Positions 1-11,461 of a stretch of 64,000 bases of DNA are shown here, in pieces. Within the stretch, counting starts at the first letter, position 1; every line of letters starts with the position of its first letter. The notes below the pieces were generated by a model. The model made no database searches. It was given only the letters and a program-made list of their open reading frames with translations, and was not told where the DNA came from. The translations under genes were made by a program, and so were the position numbers. Origin of the DNA: Malachius bipustulatus (Eukaryota; Arthropoda; Insecta; Coleoptera; Melyridae); contig OU342630.1 in assembly GCA_910589415.1 (NCBI GenBank), forward strand, positions 51,120,012 to 51,184,011, given 5' to 3'.

Positions 1-60
1 ACAAAATGGCGCAACTTTTCTCTAATTTAACCGACCTCGTATCTTCAATGGTTTAGGATA
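1..60. repeat. Terminal fragment of a fold-back element
   Basis: The first ~48 bases closely match the subterminal part of the element at 37037-38029 (around 37928-37975): both contain the block TCTAATTTAACCGACC followed by a CGTATCT/TGTATCT end. The copy is cut by the window edge, so only a fragment can be called. No coding content. Confidence 0.5.
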
Positions 61-237
61 TCCCGGTAGTGGCCCTTTAAATAGTTCTAACCCTGTATAA
101 ACTTCTGAAAATTCTCAGGCGGGTTATTTAGTCAAGGAGCATTCCTGGAGTTTTACTCTAAAAGACTGCCTTCACCCGCAACTAATCAATAAAATTTTAT
201 GAATGGGGATTAGTTTATCTGAAAACATCGAAATAAA

Positions 238-915
238 CGGGGTCTTCAAAGTTAAGTGGGTACTATTGCTAACTTCCATATTTTTGGATCTACAGAATCG
301 GTTAAATTAGCGAGCTAGTAGTATTTTTTCCGCTGACTAAAATGATGAAAACAGAAAAATAATTGAACATCGCATTTTCGAGTTATATGAAAAAATTCTA
401 TTTTTTAAATGAGACACCCGCTATATTTTTATGTTTTCATATTTTCTGAGAAAATTCAATTATAATGGTTTTTACAGTTGCGGTTTAAATTAATTAGATT
501 TTGAGTTATAAATTAATGAAAATCGCAATTTTTTATGAACTATTTTATGATGTAGATGAAATTTCTATACAGAGTGATGAAAACTCTGATTATTTTTATC
601 ACCCTGTATAAAAATTTCAAGTATACTGTATGAAAACTTGCGATTTTCATTTGCTTATAACTCAAAAACTAACTAATTCAAACCGCAACAACAAAAAACA
701 TTATTCTTGGATTTTCTCAGGAAATATGGATGTACAAAAATATACCGGGTGTCTCATTTAAAAAATAAAACTTTTTGACATAACTCGATAAGGCTATGTT
801 CAATTGTTTTTCTTTTTTAATCGTTGTGTTCAGCGGAAAAAACTACTAGTTTGCTAATTCAGTCGATTTTGTAGGTTCAAAAGAAAAAGTGGCGACTTAA
901 ATTTGAAGACCCTAT
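238..915. repeat. Fold-back (long inverted repeat) element
   Basis: Left arm (about 238-585) and right arm (about 600-915) are imperfect reverse complements. Both carry the outer block GGGTCTTCAAA and the inner block with TTATAACTC and AAAATCGCAA. The centre is a short ACAGAGTGATGAAAA / TTTATCACCCTGT hairpin. The arms hold a GACACCC..TATA block as in the other fold-back elements of this window. No ORF. Probably a non-autonomous mariner-like or fold-back transposon. Confidence 0.6.
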
Positions 916-1115
916 ATAAAAAACAAAGCATCGAATCAATAAATTGGGCAATGAAAGTTGTTGTTCTGTAAGGGAGAAATCCAATGTTACCAAACTTGAG
1001 CAAACTACCCCCACCCACTACAAAACCCACTTTTGGTGCATATTCGAATGATACGGCTGAAAATACGTACCTACGAGTATAAATAGGAACTTATTACGCG
1101 CCCCTTCTTCTTCTA

Positions 1116-1656
1116 TAGGGTGTTTCAATAAGAGCGCAAGATTTGAATTGCGCGCCATGTTTGACAGTCATAATATCACATGATTATGACGTGACAGATC
1201 GAAAGTTGAGAGATGGGAGTTAGTAAAGATGGAACATTACACGGTAGAACAACGCGTCCTGATCGTCAAAAATCCACTACGAGTAGTGGCTTTTAAAGTT
1301 TTTTTTTTGTCGATATTTTGCCGATAAAAATCCCGATATTTGCTTACATGTCAGCTAACGCCCTCTAGAGAATGCGGTGGTACTAACTTAAAAAAATCGT
1401 AAGATGTAATCGACAGAAGAAGGAAAACTCTTTGCCAATGAGATTAATATCTTGTTAAATTCCGAGTAGCAATTAAACTTTTACCATTTTAATAATAATT
1501 TTTGACAATCAGGGCGCGTTGTTCTACCGTGTAATGTTCCATGTTTTCTAACTCCCATCTGTCAACTTTCGATCTGTCACGTCATAGTCATGTGACATTA
1601 TGACTGTCAAACATGGCGCGCAATTCAAATTTTGCGCTCTTATTGAAACACCCTTT
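1116..1656. mobile_element. MITE with ~110-bp terminal inverted repeats
   Basis: Ends read AGGGTGTTTCAATAAGAGCG and its reverse complement, and the inverted repeats continue inward for about 110 bp (CGCGCCATGTTTGACAGTCA..., GATCGAAAGTTGA...). TA dinucleotides lie at both edges, as expected for Tc1/mariner-type insertion. The centre (1280-1500) has no coding frame. Non-autonomous. Confidence 0.75.
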
Positions 1657-3895
1657 ATATAGGGAGAGGGGGGGATAAATTTGAAGTTAGTGGGGGGTAA
1701 AGTTAGCGTTAAAGCCCCACGATTTCTAATTGTAAATAGTTATTATTTTTTCTTTTTTTTTGCGGGTTTTCCACTGTCACAGAGGTCACATTTATTTTTT
1801 GTTATTAATTTAATTTATTTAAGTTCAATCGGGAATATAATTACCTGATAACACCACTCGCCATATCGTAGCGAGCGCGGATCGAGCACCCGTGCACTTG
1901 GCAATTATCGTCAGAAGATTCAGATTCGCTGACCTTGGGATTTGGTGCGCCGTGAAGCAAAATTATTGTTTTTTTTCATTGGTGCCTTATCGGTTTCACA
2001 CTGTTTCGTTGGAGGGTGTTCATCGAAGCCAGACACAACACCTAGACCTAGGACAGGAAGCCCACTCTTCAGATAGAGAAGGTAGGTGGAAGTTTTCAGG
2101 CAATTCGTGCAGTCCTTTAATTTATTTTCGATAAATAGATACAGTGGTTAAGGCTGTATTTAACAGTTAGGAATCATAATTTTTATTGCATTTCGCATTT
2201 TACAGCTAAAAATACGTAGAATTTGTCTGAATTTTTTTTTTCGATTCATGGATATTTTTGGTATACAATTCCAGTAAACCGAAAAAAGAATTATTGATTT
2301 CTTTGATTACAGCACCATGTATCATGAATCAAAAAAAAGTTACATACAATCCTACGTATTCTTGGCCGTAAAATTCTTATCTGTAATAAAAAATTTGGTA
2401 AAAAATAAGGGTTCGCGACTGAAATTTAATTCACCCCTAGCCACATAGAGGAGGAAGAGGGTTACAATTTCCTACTTATTTTCACCTGTATAATCTGAAT
2501 TTCCATTTTAAGAAAATTGGTTGTCATTTAAGATTTAAAAGTTGCCTCCTCCCACCACTAGGGGTGAGGTTGAATGTTCCGAGCTTGGCCTGTTTTGGTC
2601 TCAGGTTCCGAGTATGGTATCGTTGGATGTCCCCCTTCCAGACGAACAACTTTTATCAATGATCCTTTTTTTTTGCTCCCGCGATGGTAACTTTTTTTAC
2701 ATTTCAATAACTCCAGATCAAATGAGTATTATGTACCTATACCTACCTTGTTTTTTTTTGTAATTTTTTTCCGGGAGAAGGACTTTGGGAAAAATAAAAA
2801 GAACATGCTTGAATATTCAAAACGTAGAGTATTCGATTGTGATCTTGTCAATTAAGTTTGGGACACCTGTATACTGTGCTTATAAATGAACAAATATAAA
2901 AAAACTTCAAAAGCTCCTTAAACCTCCAAGATATAATGTATCCTTGGTGAACAGCACGGTGCATTGAACGAACTTCTTCCGAGGAAAGGAAACCGGAGCC
3001 AATGAAACAATAAATAATACTCATTGATCCATCTATAAGTTCTCAAAAAACATATTTCTTGGCTGAATTTTATCTCGTCACTTTCATGCATGAGCTGCCA
3101 ATAAATTCTTTTCAATAACTCAGTTCATTGAATTAATAAATTAAGTCATGTAGTTACTAATAATAGGTCTTCAGTCAGATATTATAAATCAATTAGCTAA
3201 ATTTAGGAAATGAGTAACCGTAATGGAAGAAAACCATTGAGCGATCCACTAATTACCTAATAACACACGGATATAGACTATAAACAGTTTGGAGCAATTA
3301 TTTTCTAATAAATTAAAGCTTATGTTCTTATTAATATGACCATTTCGGATCGTCAACGCGGCTGGTAAATTTGTCTGAGTAACCATCAATTTATTTGCAA
3401 CATGAGGTGTTAGTAGAGCAGATTTCAGTACGAACGTGAAATTGTTTCCTTTTTGAAAAGTCAAAAATTTGAAAATTTGACTATCTTTGAGTTTTCTTAA
3501 GATAAGTGGACTTTCGTTCCAATAGTAAAATTTGTTAACGGAATTGGGCGTTAGTGAACTTCAGCGCATGCTTAGTTTTTTCTACTTAATTTGTAAGTAA
3601 AAATATTAATATCAATTAAATTAAATAAATTGCTTTTTAAATTGTTTCACAATATAATAATTATTTCTTTAATAATATGTGATTATTACTTCTCCAAGAA
3701 GTATGAACAAATGCTACATTTCTTTGATTTGACTACGTTTCGACCACTAATTTCATATTAGGTACTATTCATTCAAAAAATTCTCTTAAAACCCTAAAAT
3801 CTTATAATAGTAGAGGAAATTATACATACTCGTATTATGTAGGTACGTATGATAGTGCTACGAAACTCACACAATTTAAAACAAATTAATTTACA
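1657..3895. other. No gene recognised; AT-rich intergenic or intronic DNA
   Basis: Short open frames are present (for example 1892-2134 and 2542-2763 on plus), but none has a recognisable domain, splice structure or codon pattern. A poly-T and ATTTTT-rich composition dominates. I see no tRNA, repeat array or inverted repeat worth naming. Confidence 0.5.
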
Positions 3896-3900
3896 ATATT

Positions 3901-4224
3901 ATAACGAAGGAGCACTCGCCTGTGTCTGCAGTCATCCGTGAAACGGCCAGACATTTCTAGACTCAATGACCACCGGATATATAAGGAGTTGTCGGAGTTG
4001 TCTAAGAGTCAGTTGTAATTTGGAAGTGGATGAAAGCTGAAGTACCACAGAGCAAGACAGATATAGAGTAGAAAACAGAGTGAAGTGATTGTAACAAGTG
4101 AATATGTGATATTTGGAGATTAATTACTCATTTGCTTATGTTTGTGAATTGACGGCTTTAAATAAAGACCTTGTATTTTGTAAGACTTTAAATTTGGGAA
4201 ATAATAAAGTGTAAGACCGTAACA
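3901..4224 (+). mobile_element. Candidate solo LTR with 5-bp target duplication
   Basis: The segment is flanked by ATATT on both sides (3896-3900 and 4225-4229) and ends in GTAACA, while the start ATAACG looks like a decayed inverted match to that end. Inside are a TATATAAGG box near 3978, a TCAGTT initiator-like site about 30 bp further, and AATAAA/ATAATAAAG polyadenylation-like signals near 4160-4210, in the order expected of U3-R-U5. No internal domain follows, so this would be a solo LTR left by recombination. LTR class is not determined; the length (324 bp) and 5-bp duplication fit Ty3/Gypsy or BEL/Pao. Confidence 0.5.
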
Positions 4225-4229
4225 ATATT

Positions 4230-5683
4230 CTTACAATAGTTATTTACATTACAATAACCTCCAATTAATTAGTTGTCAGAATGTTCTTCACTAAGCATTA
4301 AACACAACTCGTCACTCCTTTAGCTGAACTGTCTCACTTCACTTTCACATTCCAAACCACTCTTCTTCTTCTTTTCTTCCCTTCTGATCTACTTCGATAA
4401 CATTCAATACTATTACACTCATTGTTCACTCCTTACTTTATAACTCTCCAACTACTGATCTTCCTCTAATAGCTTCCCAAACAACACTATACTATTTTAG
4501 TCTCTACCAAGATACATTTCTTATAAATAAATCGCGAGAGGTAACGACAATGATGTTCTAGATCTAGAGGGTCGTTCTCGAATGGTCATGTTCCCGAATG
4601 TCCACGCTCGAGAGAATTCATTTTAGAGTTCCTCTGGAATACAATATGACAGATCAACTGACACGTTATTCCAACTGCCTCGACGGGCTGTAGAATTTCT
4701 GTACAACCACATTCTCCAGATATTTTTTGGTGCTCTGTAACGTCGACTGACGTTTTTGGTGCTCTGTAACGTGAGAATGACGTCGTAATGACGAAGAAAT
4801 GTCACAGATCAATGACGTCAATCATTCGTATAAAAATCACGTTAAGAAACGAGAAAAAAACACCAAATTGAACACGCTGATTACTTAAAAATCGGTAATT
4901 TTTTAATGCCATGCAAGACTTGCAGTTCTAGTTTCTGTTTCTCAATTATTTGACTTGTGTGAAATACAAAAAATGTATTTATTTTTTTTATTTTGTCTCT
5001 TAAGTTTCACGTATATGTGATGTTAAAAACACGTTACTTAAACGACGTGCTTTCGACGTTACTTTTAGGATACTGACGTTAACGACAAATTATTACCAAA
5101 ATAGGACGTCTTAATCACATGTCATCAGGTATCTGTGCTACCTGTGATCGGAAATAATAAAAAGCACTCCTGCAATGAAGCATAAACATGTTAGTATGAT
5201 TTAAAACAATAATAAAATTAAAAACCATAAAAAATAATGGTATTTCTTGCTGTAGACATGCAGCAACTTCCGGTAGCCTTCTTCTAGACGTCTTTTGAAC
5301 GTCTACTCTTGCTCTTCTTTATTAGGTGAGATAGCAGGTACTGAAACGACGTGTTTTAGACGTCTTAGGTTGCTGACGTCATCACCAAAATATGACGCCA
5401 CAATCACCTGTCTTTACCTGTCTCTGCTACTTGTGTCTAAATTTCAACAGCTCAGAATCTAGTCTTGATGTTCAATGTTGCTAACCTCCAGTTCCAAATA
5501 AACTGTGTGAAATTATTTGTATGAATTATTCGTTCAACCGGTTTTGAGTGATCTTAAGTAATTCTGGGTCGATGAGTTCCTGGCCGGTGTAACTTACTCC
5601 AGAAATTTCACTACAAATATGTATATTATTGTTTCTATCGCGTTTCTAATAAAAATAAAAAATAAAAATATAATAAAAAAATA
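4230..5683. other. No gene; diverged local repeats
   Basis: No coding exon recognised. A short direct repeat (TTTTTGGTGCTCTGTAACGT) occurs twice at about 4724-4773. Two blocks rich in GACGT (about 5038-5150 and 5340-5440) are diverged direct copies of each other. The minus-strand frame at 4623-4805 lies in this repeat and looks spurious. Confidence 0.45.
5038..5440. repeat. Diverged direct repeat, offset about 300 bp
   Basis: Both copies run AAACGACGTG, then a GACGT block, then ACTGACG or GCTGACG, then ACCAAAATA.GACG, an AATCAC block and a CTGTG/CTTGTG end. The copies are about 100 bp long and differ at many positions. Probably an old duplication or two copies of a short repeat family. Confidence 0.45.
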
Positions 5684-6237
5684 AAGGGTGATCAGTAACT
5701 CGCGCACTCGGAGCATGCTGCGGTAAACTTCACTTTTTAAGAGTTGTAAATTTGCTCACTGCAGTGTTGTAAGTTCTTTTCTTCCAAAAATATGACCATT
5801 TTTGTAAAAAAAAGGTGGCAACACTGCACTGAACATGTGAATAAGTTCAGGTTAGATGATATTGTTATTATTTTTATTTCCATAGCAACGAAGGCATTTG
5901 AATATTTTATATTCTAAGTTGAGCTTAGGCGGTTGCCAAACTTCAAATTTCGTTCAGATTTGTATCAATTTCCAACATTCTCAATTCCTCTGTAAAGAGG
6001 TTTTGTGGAAAAAAAAATGAATTATATGGTATCCGTTCCAGACATTACAGTAACCTGAATTTGAGATTAATTTTTATCACGGTTAACGAAAAAATTACCC
6101 TTAAACTCGGATGAGAGAAATTCTGTAACTTGAAAACCAACCGTCGGATTCAATTTTTATTTTCGGAATATCCTTAATTTTAATGGGCTTCTATATCGCC
6201 CTGTATTCGGAGTGCGCGAGTTACTACTGATCACCTG
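5684..6237. mobile_element. MITE, CAGGGTGATC-type ends, TA duplication
   Basis: Left end AAGGGTGATCAGTAACTC and right end GATCACCTG form inverted repeats that continue through CGCGCACTC / GAGTGCGCG. TA lies directly outside both ends (5682-5683 and 6238-6239). The interior is AT-rich with no ORF. Non-autonomous Tc1/mariner-like element. Confidence 0.7.
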
Positions 6238-6239
6238 TA

Positions 6240-7563
6240 GTCTCTATTCGCACTTAAATCCGGTCAACCGGTGTAAATTTGAAGTGCATATTTTGTTTTC
6301 AATAATAATTAATTACTCTTATAATTGATGCGCTCTTATGTTTTAGACCCCTCTGTATTCTCTAGGATGTTTATAGAATAATTGAATATCAATAGGTAAA
6401 TATTATGGTGTCTAACTAATAATCACGTTCCATGAAGTAAACAAATTTAATTTCAATTGAACATGATTCGTAGATAATGATAAAACACATAATTAAACGG
6501 TGATAATATGTAGGAAACGATTAAACCATTTTCAAGACATAAGTACAAGAATTCAGTTCTCTTTAAGATGACTTTCAAGCCAGTTTGATTAAAAAACGTG
6601 GTTTTTCTCTTCAATTAGATATAAATTGGTTAATTCTTGGGTGTTTGGTGTTTTATTACTAGGCAATTACACCTATTGATTCGTGCATGGTAAGTAAAGT
6701 GTTTTAATTTTTAGTACAATAAACATTATGAAAATATTTAAATTAATCCATATAAAGTTGTTATCGTAGCCTGAAACCTAAAATAAAATAGTCAGACATA
6801 CAAGTTTTGCAGTCGTCTCCGAAGTATGTCCAAAAATATGAATAATAGTGCAATAGAATTAAGCTTTAATTTTAGCAATATAAAAAATTGTTATTTGATC
6901 AGATGTGAAAACATATCCAAATATGCAATTTGTTGAGTAGATAGAAAAAAAAAACAGGATAAAAACTAAAGTTGATAAGAATTTTTTTGTTAAAACTTTA
7001 TTTAAAAACTTTACTTGAAATTTTTTATAAATTTAATTTTTGAATTTGTTTCCAATTTTGAGCAACTATTTTAAATAACAAATTTTGATATCGCAACTTA
7101 GCAAATTTCTTTTTGGGGAAATTGGACGGGATTAACTTTCTCACGTTCCGTCTGAGTCTTCTCAAATTTATTTATACCCGAATCAGAACGGAGAAGAAAA
7201 AAAGAGAGAGAGAGACTTAAAACTGAATTTATTTCTTGTGATCAAAAATGGTTCTAATCTTGACAAAATTTATCTTGCCCTACGTTGTGTATTTTTTTAC
7301 AGGCTACTCATAAGCCCAATAAAAATTGACATTAAAAAAATAACAAGTTTATTTCAAAGTATCTGATCTTCGATACAAATAAATCTTCCAAGTCAGGAAT
7401 AAACGAATAAGTGAGAAGACAGTTGCAATTTGCAATTAAAATTAATAGGTTATAAACACAGCATGTTTAGCACCTTATAGATCTATTCAGTCTTATTTAG
7501 GTATTTACTCTTCAACAAAATTTACTCTTGCTTCATCTAAATTTCTTGATTCAAATGAACCTA
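6240..7563. other. No gene recognised; AT-rich DNA
   Basis: No ORF above background, no inverted repeat pair and no splice-supported exon. A short GA-rich run (GAGAGAGAGA) occurs near 7205. Confidence 0.5.
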
Positions 7564-8349
7564 TACAGGGTGTCTCTGAAAGGTGCGGAAAAAAAGCTAC
7601 CACAAATTCCTGAGGCCTAAATAAGCCGATCTAACCCAACTTATCTCTGTCCAAAAGTGGATGATTTCGGAGATACAGGGTGTCAAAAGTTCAATTTGGT
7701 TTCCGTTTTTCTTAAATAACTTTTTTAATAATTGGTATATTTTCACAATATTCGGCTGAAGGGGCTTTTGTGGGGTGAAAAATTAAAAACTGCAATCATT
7801 TTTATTGTAAAATTTAGAGGGCGCCACCTGCGGTACCTTGAACACATTCAAAACGAACTATCTTTTTTGGGCCACTCTGTATTTAACTTTTAAATAAAAA
7901 TTCTTATTCTCCAACGTCTTTTACCAAAAAAAGGCATACGTGGTAAGAGTTGATTTGAGCAGCCGTTTCTGAGATATCTGGATTTAAGAAAATCACTACG
8001 TGCATGGCCAGGCCATGTAAGTAATTGTATTAATTGAACACAATTTGAAGCAAAGGCGTTGAATTAAAATAACTGTCACTGAAAGCTACAAAAAAACGAC
8101 TAGGTACATAAATGTGGATTTATCTTTATAGGTACTTTAGTTAAAACAGTCAATAAGAGATTTATCAACAACAAAAATTAAGTTTAATTTAATAAATAAA
8201 AATGCTTCTATCAAATGTTCAAAATGATTTCCATTTTCGTGTATACAAAGATTTATACGTTTTAAAAAATTAAATTGAACTCTTTGGAGCATTTCGTGAT
8301 CATTTTTAAAACGTCCATTCCGGTTTCAATACGTCTCCTTAATTAACCT

Positions 8350-9300
8350 TCTGTATTTACTATGGCCTAGAAGACACAAGGGTTTTCAAAGTTCCCCATA
8401 AAAAGTAATCCATCGGTGTCATAGCAGGCGATCGAGCTGGCCAACTTGTGGGAGCATCATTGGCTCTACCTATCCATCTATTTGGATACTGTTCGCTCAA
8501 ATAATTACGTACATTTATCGAAAAATGTGGAGGAGCACCGTCATGCATAAACCACATTCATCTTTGAAGTTCCAAGGGCAGGGGATCAAACAAGTGTGGT
8601 AATTCGTTTTGCAGATGTTCCAAATAATTTTCGCCATTAAGTCGAGGTGGTAAAAGGACAGGACCAATTATGAAAGTGTCTATGATTCCTGCCCACACAT
8701 TGATCTTAAACTCATGCTGATAATGGCTTACTTTTGATAAGTAATGGCTTACTTTAATCGCATGAGGATTTTCTCCAGCATAGACATGTTCATTGTGCAA
8801 ATTAGTTATCTTCATCTGTGAATAAAATTCCTTGTGTAAAAGTTCATATCCTGATTCTTCTTGGAAATGAACCGGCAGAAAGCTAGACGTGGTTCATAAT
8901 CATGGGGTAAAAGGTCTATACCCGTTCAACATGAAATGGGTGCAGTAATTGTTCTCTGGTCACCCTGTTAACAGTATCTTTGCATACACCTAGCTCTAAG
9001 CGCCATCGTCTGGTGCTGAATTTAGGATTTGCTGATTTTCTTCAATCCTATTTAAAATATCTTCCTCAACCTCTGGAGTTCTTATCGTACGTGCACGACC
9101 TTAATTAATAGAAACAGGCGTAAACCTACCTTGCTTCACGAAGACGTCTTTCATTAAAGGTTTTATGGTTTGGTAAACGACGATTCGGAAATCGTTCACT
9201 GATAATCTGCAAGATTCTAAACCATTTCCTTGGCTTGGCAGTATCCAAAAACCAATAACATATCGTTCATTTCTTCATTAGTATACTGTACGGCCATTAC
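8350..9300 (-). pseudogene. Degenerate IS630/Tc1/mariner-type transposase
   Basis: Two consecutive minus-strand frames (8815-8558 and 8557-8360) read as one DDE transposase region. The first contains NVWAGI and the GPVLLPPRL segment; the second contains HDGAPPHF, RWIGR, WPARSP and MDYFLWG, the hallmark C-terminal catalytic-core motifs of arthropod mariner-like transposases. In the HDGAPPHF motif the aspartate is the expected second catalytic residue. The N-terminal DNA-binding part (toward 9300) is broken by stops and frameshifts, and a short SHYLSK/SHYQHE duplication is visible. The family encodes cut-and-paste transposases acting on the element's own inverted repeats, which flank it here. 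Not functional as it stands. Confidence 0.8.
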
Positions 9301-9392
9301 TAAAGTAAATTTGTTTTTTTAGATTCGATTTGACACCAATTACTTACTTGCTTTATAGTGACAGTGATCTCGTTGATGTAAATTCGTTAAGT

Positions 9393-9690
9393 GGATCCCG
9401 TGGTGTAGTGGATAGAGCGTTCGTCCACCAGCCGGTAAACCTTGGTTCGAAACTAACCAGCAGCCGAAAAGTATTTGTTGTGCTACTCGAGCCAAAATCG
9501 GGATGCACCTTGTGGAAGGCAATGGAAAAGCACCGCATAGTACTCTGCCTCGTAATACTTCTCAAATAGTGCCTTTCGGACTCTTCCGATAAAAAGGGTG
9601 GCCCCAAAAAAGTGAACTTCAACAGTACGCGCACCACAGGCATATGTGAGAGGTAGCTCACACCTGAAACCTGGTATGGCCTTTAAGTAA
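9393..9690 (+). mobile_element. tRNA-derived SINE
   Basis: The head contains an A-box-like block (GTGGTGTAGTGGATAGAGCG) and a B-box (GGTTCGAAACT) spaced as in a tRNA gene, followed by a non-tRNA body of about 230 bp. It sits inside the mariner-like element, between the transposase remnant and the right inverted arm, so it inserted after that element. RNA polymerase III would transcribe such an element; there is no protein content. Confidence 0.65.
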
Positions 9691-10244
9691 AATAATTTTA
9701 ATTCAATGCCTTCGCTTCAAATTGTGTTCAATTATTACAATAATTACTGATAACTACTTACTTAGGCCTGGCCATGCACGTAGTGATTTTCTTAAATCCA
9801 GATATCTCAGAAACGGCTGCTCAAATCAACTCTTACCACGTATGCCTTTTTTTGGTAAAAGACGTTGGAGAATAAGAATTTTTATTTAAAAGTTAAATAC
9901 AGAGTGGCCCAAAAAAGATAGTTCAATTTGAATGTGTTCAAGGTACCGCAGGTGGCGCCCTCTAAATTTTAAAATAAAAATGATTGCAGTTTTTAATTTT
10001 TCACCCCACAAAAGCCCTTTCAGCCGAATATTGTGAAAATATACCAATTATTAAAAAAGTTATTTAAGAAAAACGGAAACCAAATTGAACTTTTGACACC
10101 ACAGGGTGTCAAAATCTCCGAAATCATCCGAAAATCTCCGAAATCATCCACTTTTGGACAGAGATAAGTTGGGTTAGATCGGCTTATTTAGGCCTCAGGA
10201 ATTTGTGGTAGCTTTTTTTCCGCACCTTTCAGAGACACCCTGTA

Positions 10245-11460
10245 TATTCAGTCATGATCATACTTATTTCAAGAAGAAACCAGTAATAATATAAATCTCA
10301 AATTAAATTAATCAAGGAACCTAAACAGTCTTTTAATAATTATTACACTCCTGATAAAAATAAGTGGGTCAACCCTTCATTTTCAAAAACATTATTAATA
10401 ATAATTGTAAACTTCGTGAATCCCATATTTACATTTTAATTTTATACATCTATCTGGTAAACAATAAAATAAAATGTGCCACTTTGAGCTTCTAAGAACA
10501 ATCTCGCTGGTTAAAATGGCCGCTCACTGTAATACCTTATCTTAAAGTACTGGAACGTTTACTTACTCCAAGGATTGGAGGAACCCAACACTGCAACAGA
10601 GGTGAGAACGCTGCTCCCCGAATGTCGCCTTTATGTCCTGATAACAAAGGACAAAGGAAACGGTAAAATAAAAAACGAAAAAATAAAAGGAAAGCACTGA
10701 AAATTTGGAAAAATTCATTAAAACTTCATTAACATACGAGGATCAATTCCTTACCAATTATTAAGGAGTATTAATTATTGGGCTGTCTAGAATTCACATG
10801 GCCGCCGTTGTAGAACAGGGACCGATTCGATATCGCCTCGGCAACTCAATACTGCTCTCTGCTGAGAGAAATGATAACATGGTTGCTATTGGAACTAGAT
10901 CGACATACCTGGTATTTTTTTTATAACATCACAAACGAATCAAACGATTGAAAAATGGATTAATTAGCACAAACGGCCTGTTTTTGAACAAAAAAGAAAG
11001 CTTCCAACTACGACTCTAGCGTAAAAGAATTATTTTCAGATCGTTAAAATAAAATAAAAATGGCTGTCCATCGTCCCTCGTCAACCTGTCTACCCAATCA
11101 CTAATACAATCTTCTAAGCCTGTTCATTAGACTCCCTAATTACTTTTGCTCTCTACTATTGATATACATATTATATTATGCTATCTATTATTGATACCAT
11201 GGTGCCTAATGATATTTCCATTTACTAAATAAATTTTTCTTTTTTTAATATTACGGAACCGCTAATTATAATACCTATTCATTATTCATAGAAAGGGAAA
11301 TTTACAGAAATTAATCGATATTAGAGGATAAACTAATTAAAGGAAAAGCTCACGCTACAATATTGTCAAAAATAACTTTTTTTAACAAAGCTCATTGACA
11401 AGAATCATGTTTTTTGACAAACCTCGTATAAGACTGCCAAAATTTGATACCGACTATACA
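10245..11460. other. No gene recognised
   Basis: No supportable exon or repeat. A comparatively GC-rich patch at 10780-10910 lacks an open frame of note. See the rejected list for a splice-like minus-strand micro-segment at 10565-10605. Confidence 0.45.
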
Positions 11461-11461
11461 T

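Larger units (their letters stand above)
7566..10242 (-). mobile_element. Mariner-superfamily element with ~500-bp inverted repeats
   Basis: A 2677-bp element bounded by TA (7564-7565 and 10243-10244). Ends are CAGGGTGTCTCTGAAAGG and its reverse complement. The inverted arms are unusually long: left 7566 to about 8070, right about 9688 to 10242. The right arm has a small internal duplication around ATCTCCGAAATCATCC. Between the arms lies a decayed minus-strand IS630/Tc1/mariner transposase (8350-9300) and a tRNA-derived SINE (9393-9690). It is a once-autonomous element, now dead because the transposase frame is broken. Confidence 0.8.

Noticed and set aside
4560..5440. Cluster of GACGTC/TGACGT words as CREB-type regulatory sites
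   Set aside because: They occur inside diverged local repeats; no nearby promoter or gene supports regulation.
9330..9661. Overlapping frames of 60-102 codons on both strands
   Set aside because: They lie in a tRNA-derived SINE; the translations are artefacts.
10565..10605. Minus-strand 24-nt micro-exon between CTCTGTTGCAG and GTAAGT
   Set aside because: Splice-like words alone occur by chance; no neighbouring exon on that strand and no recognisable peptide.
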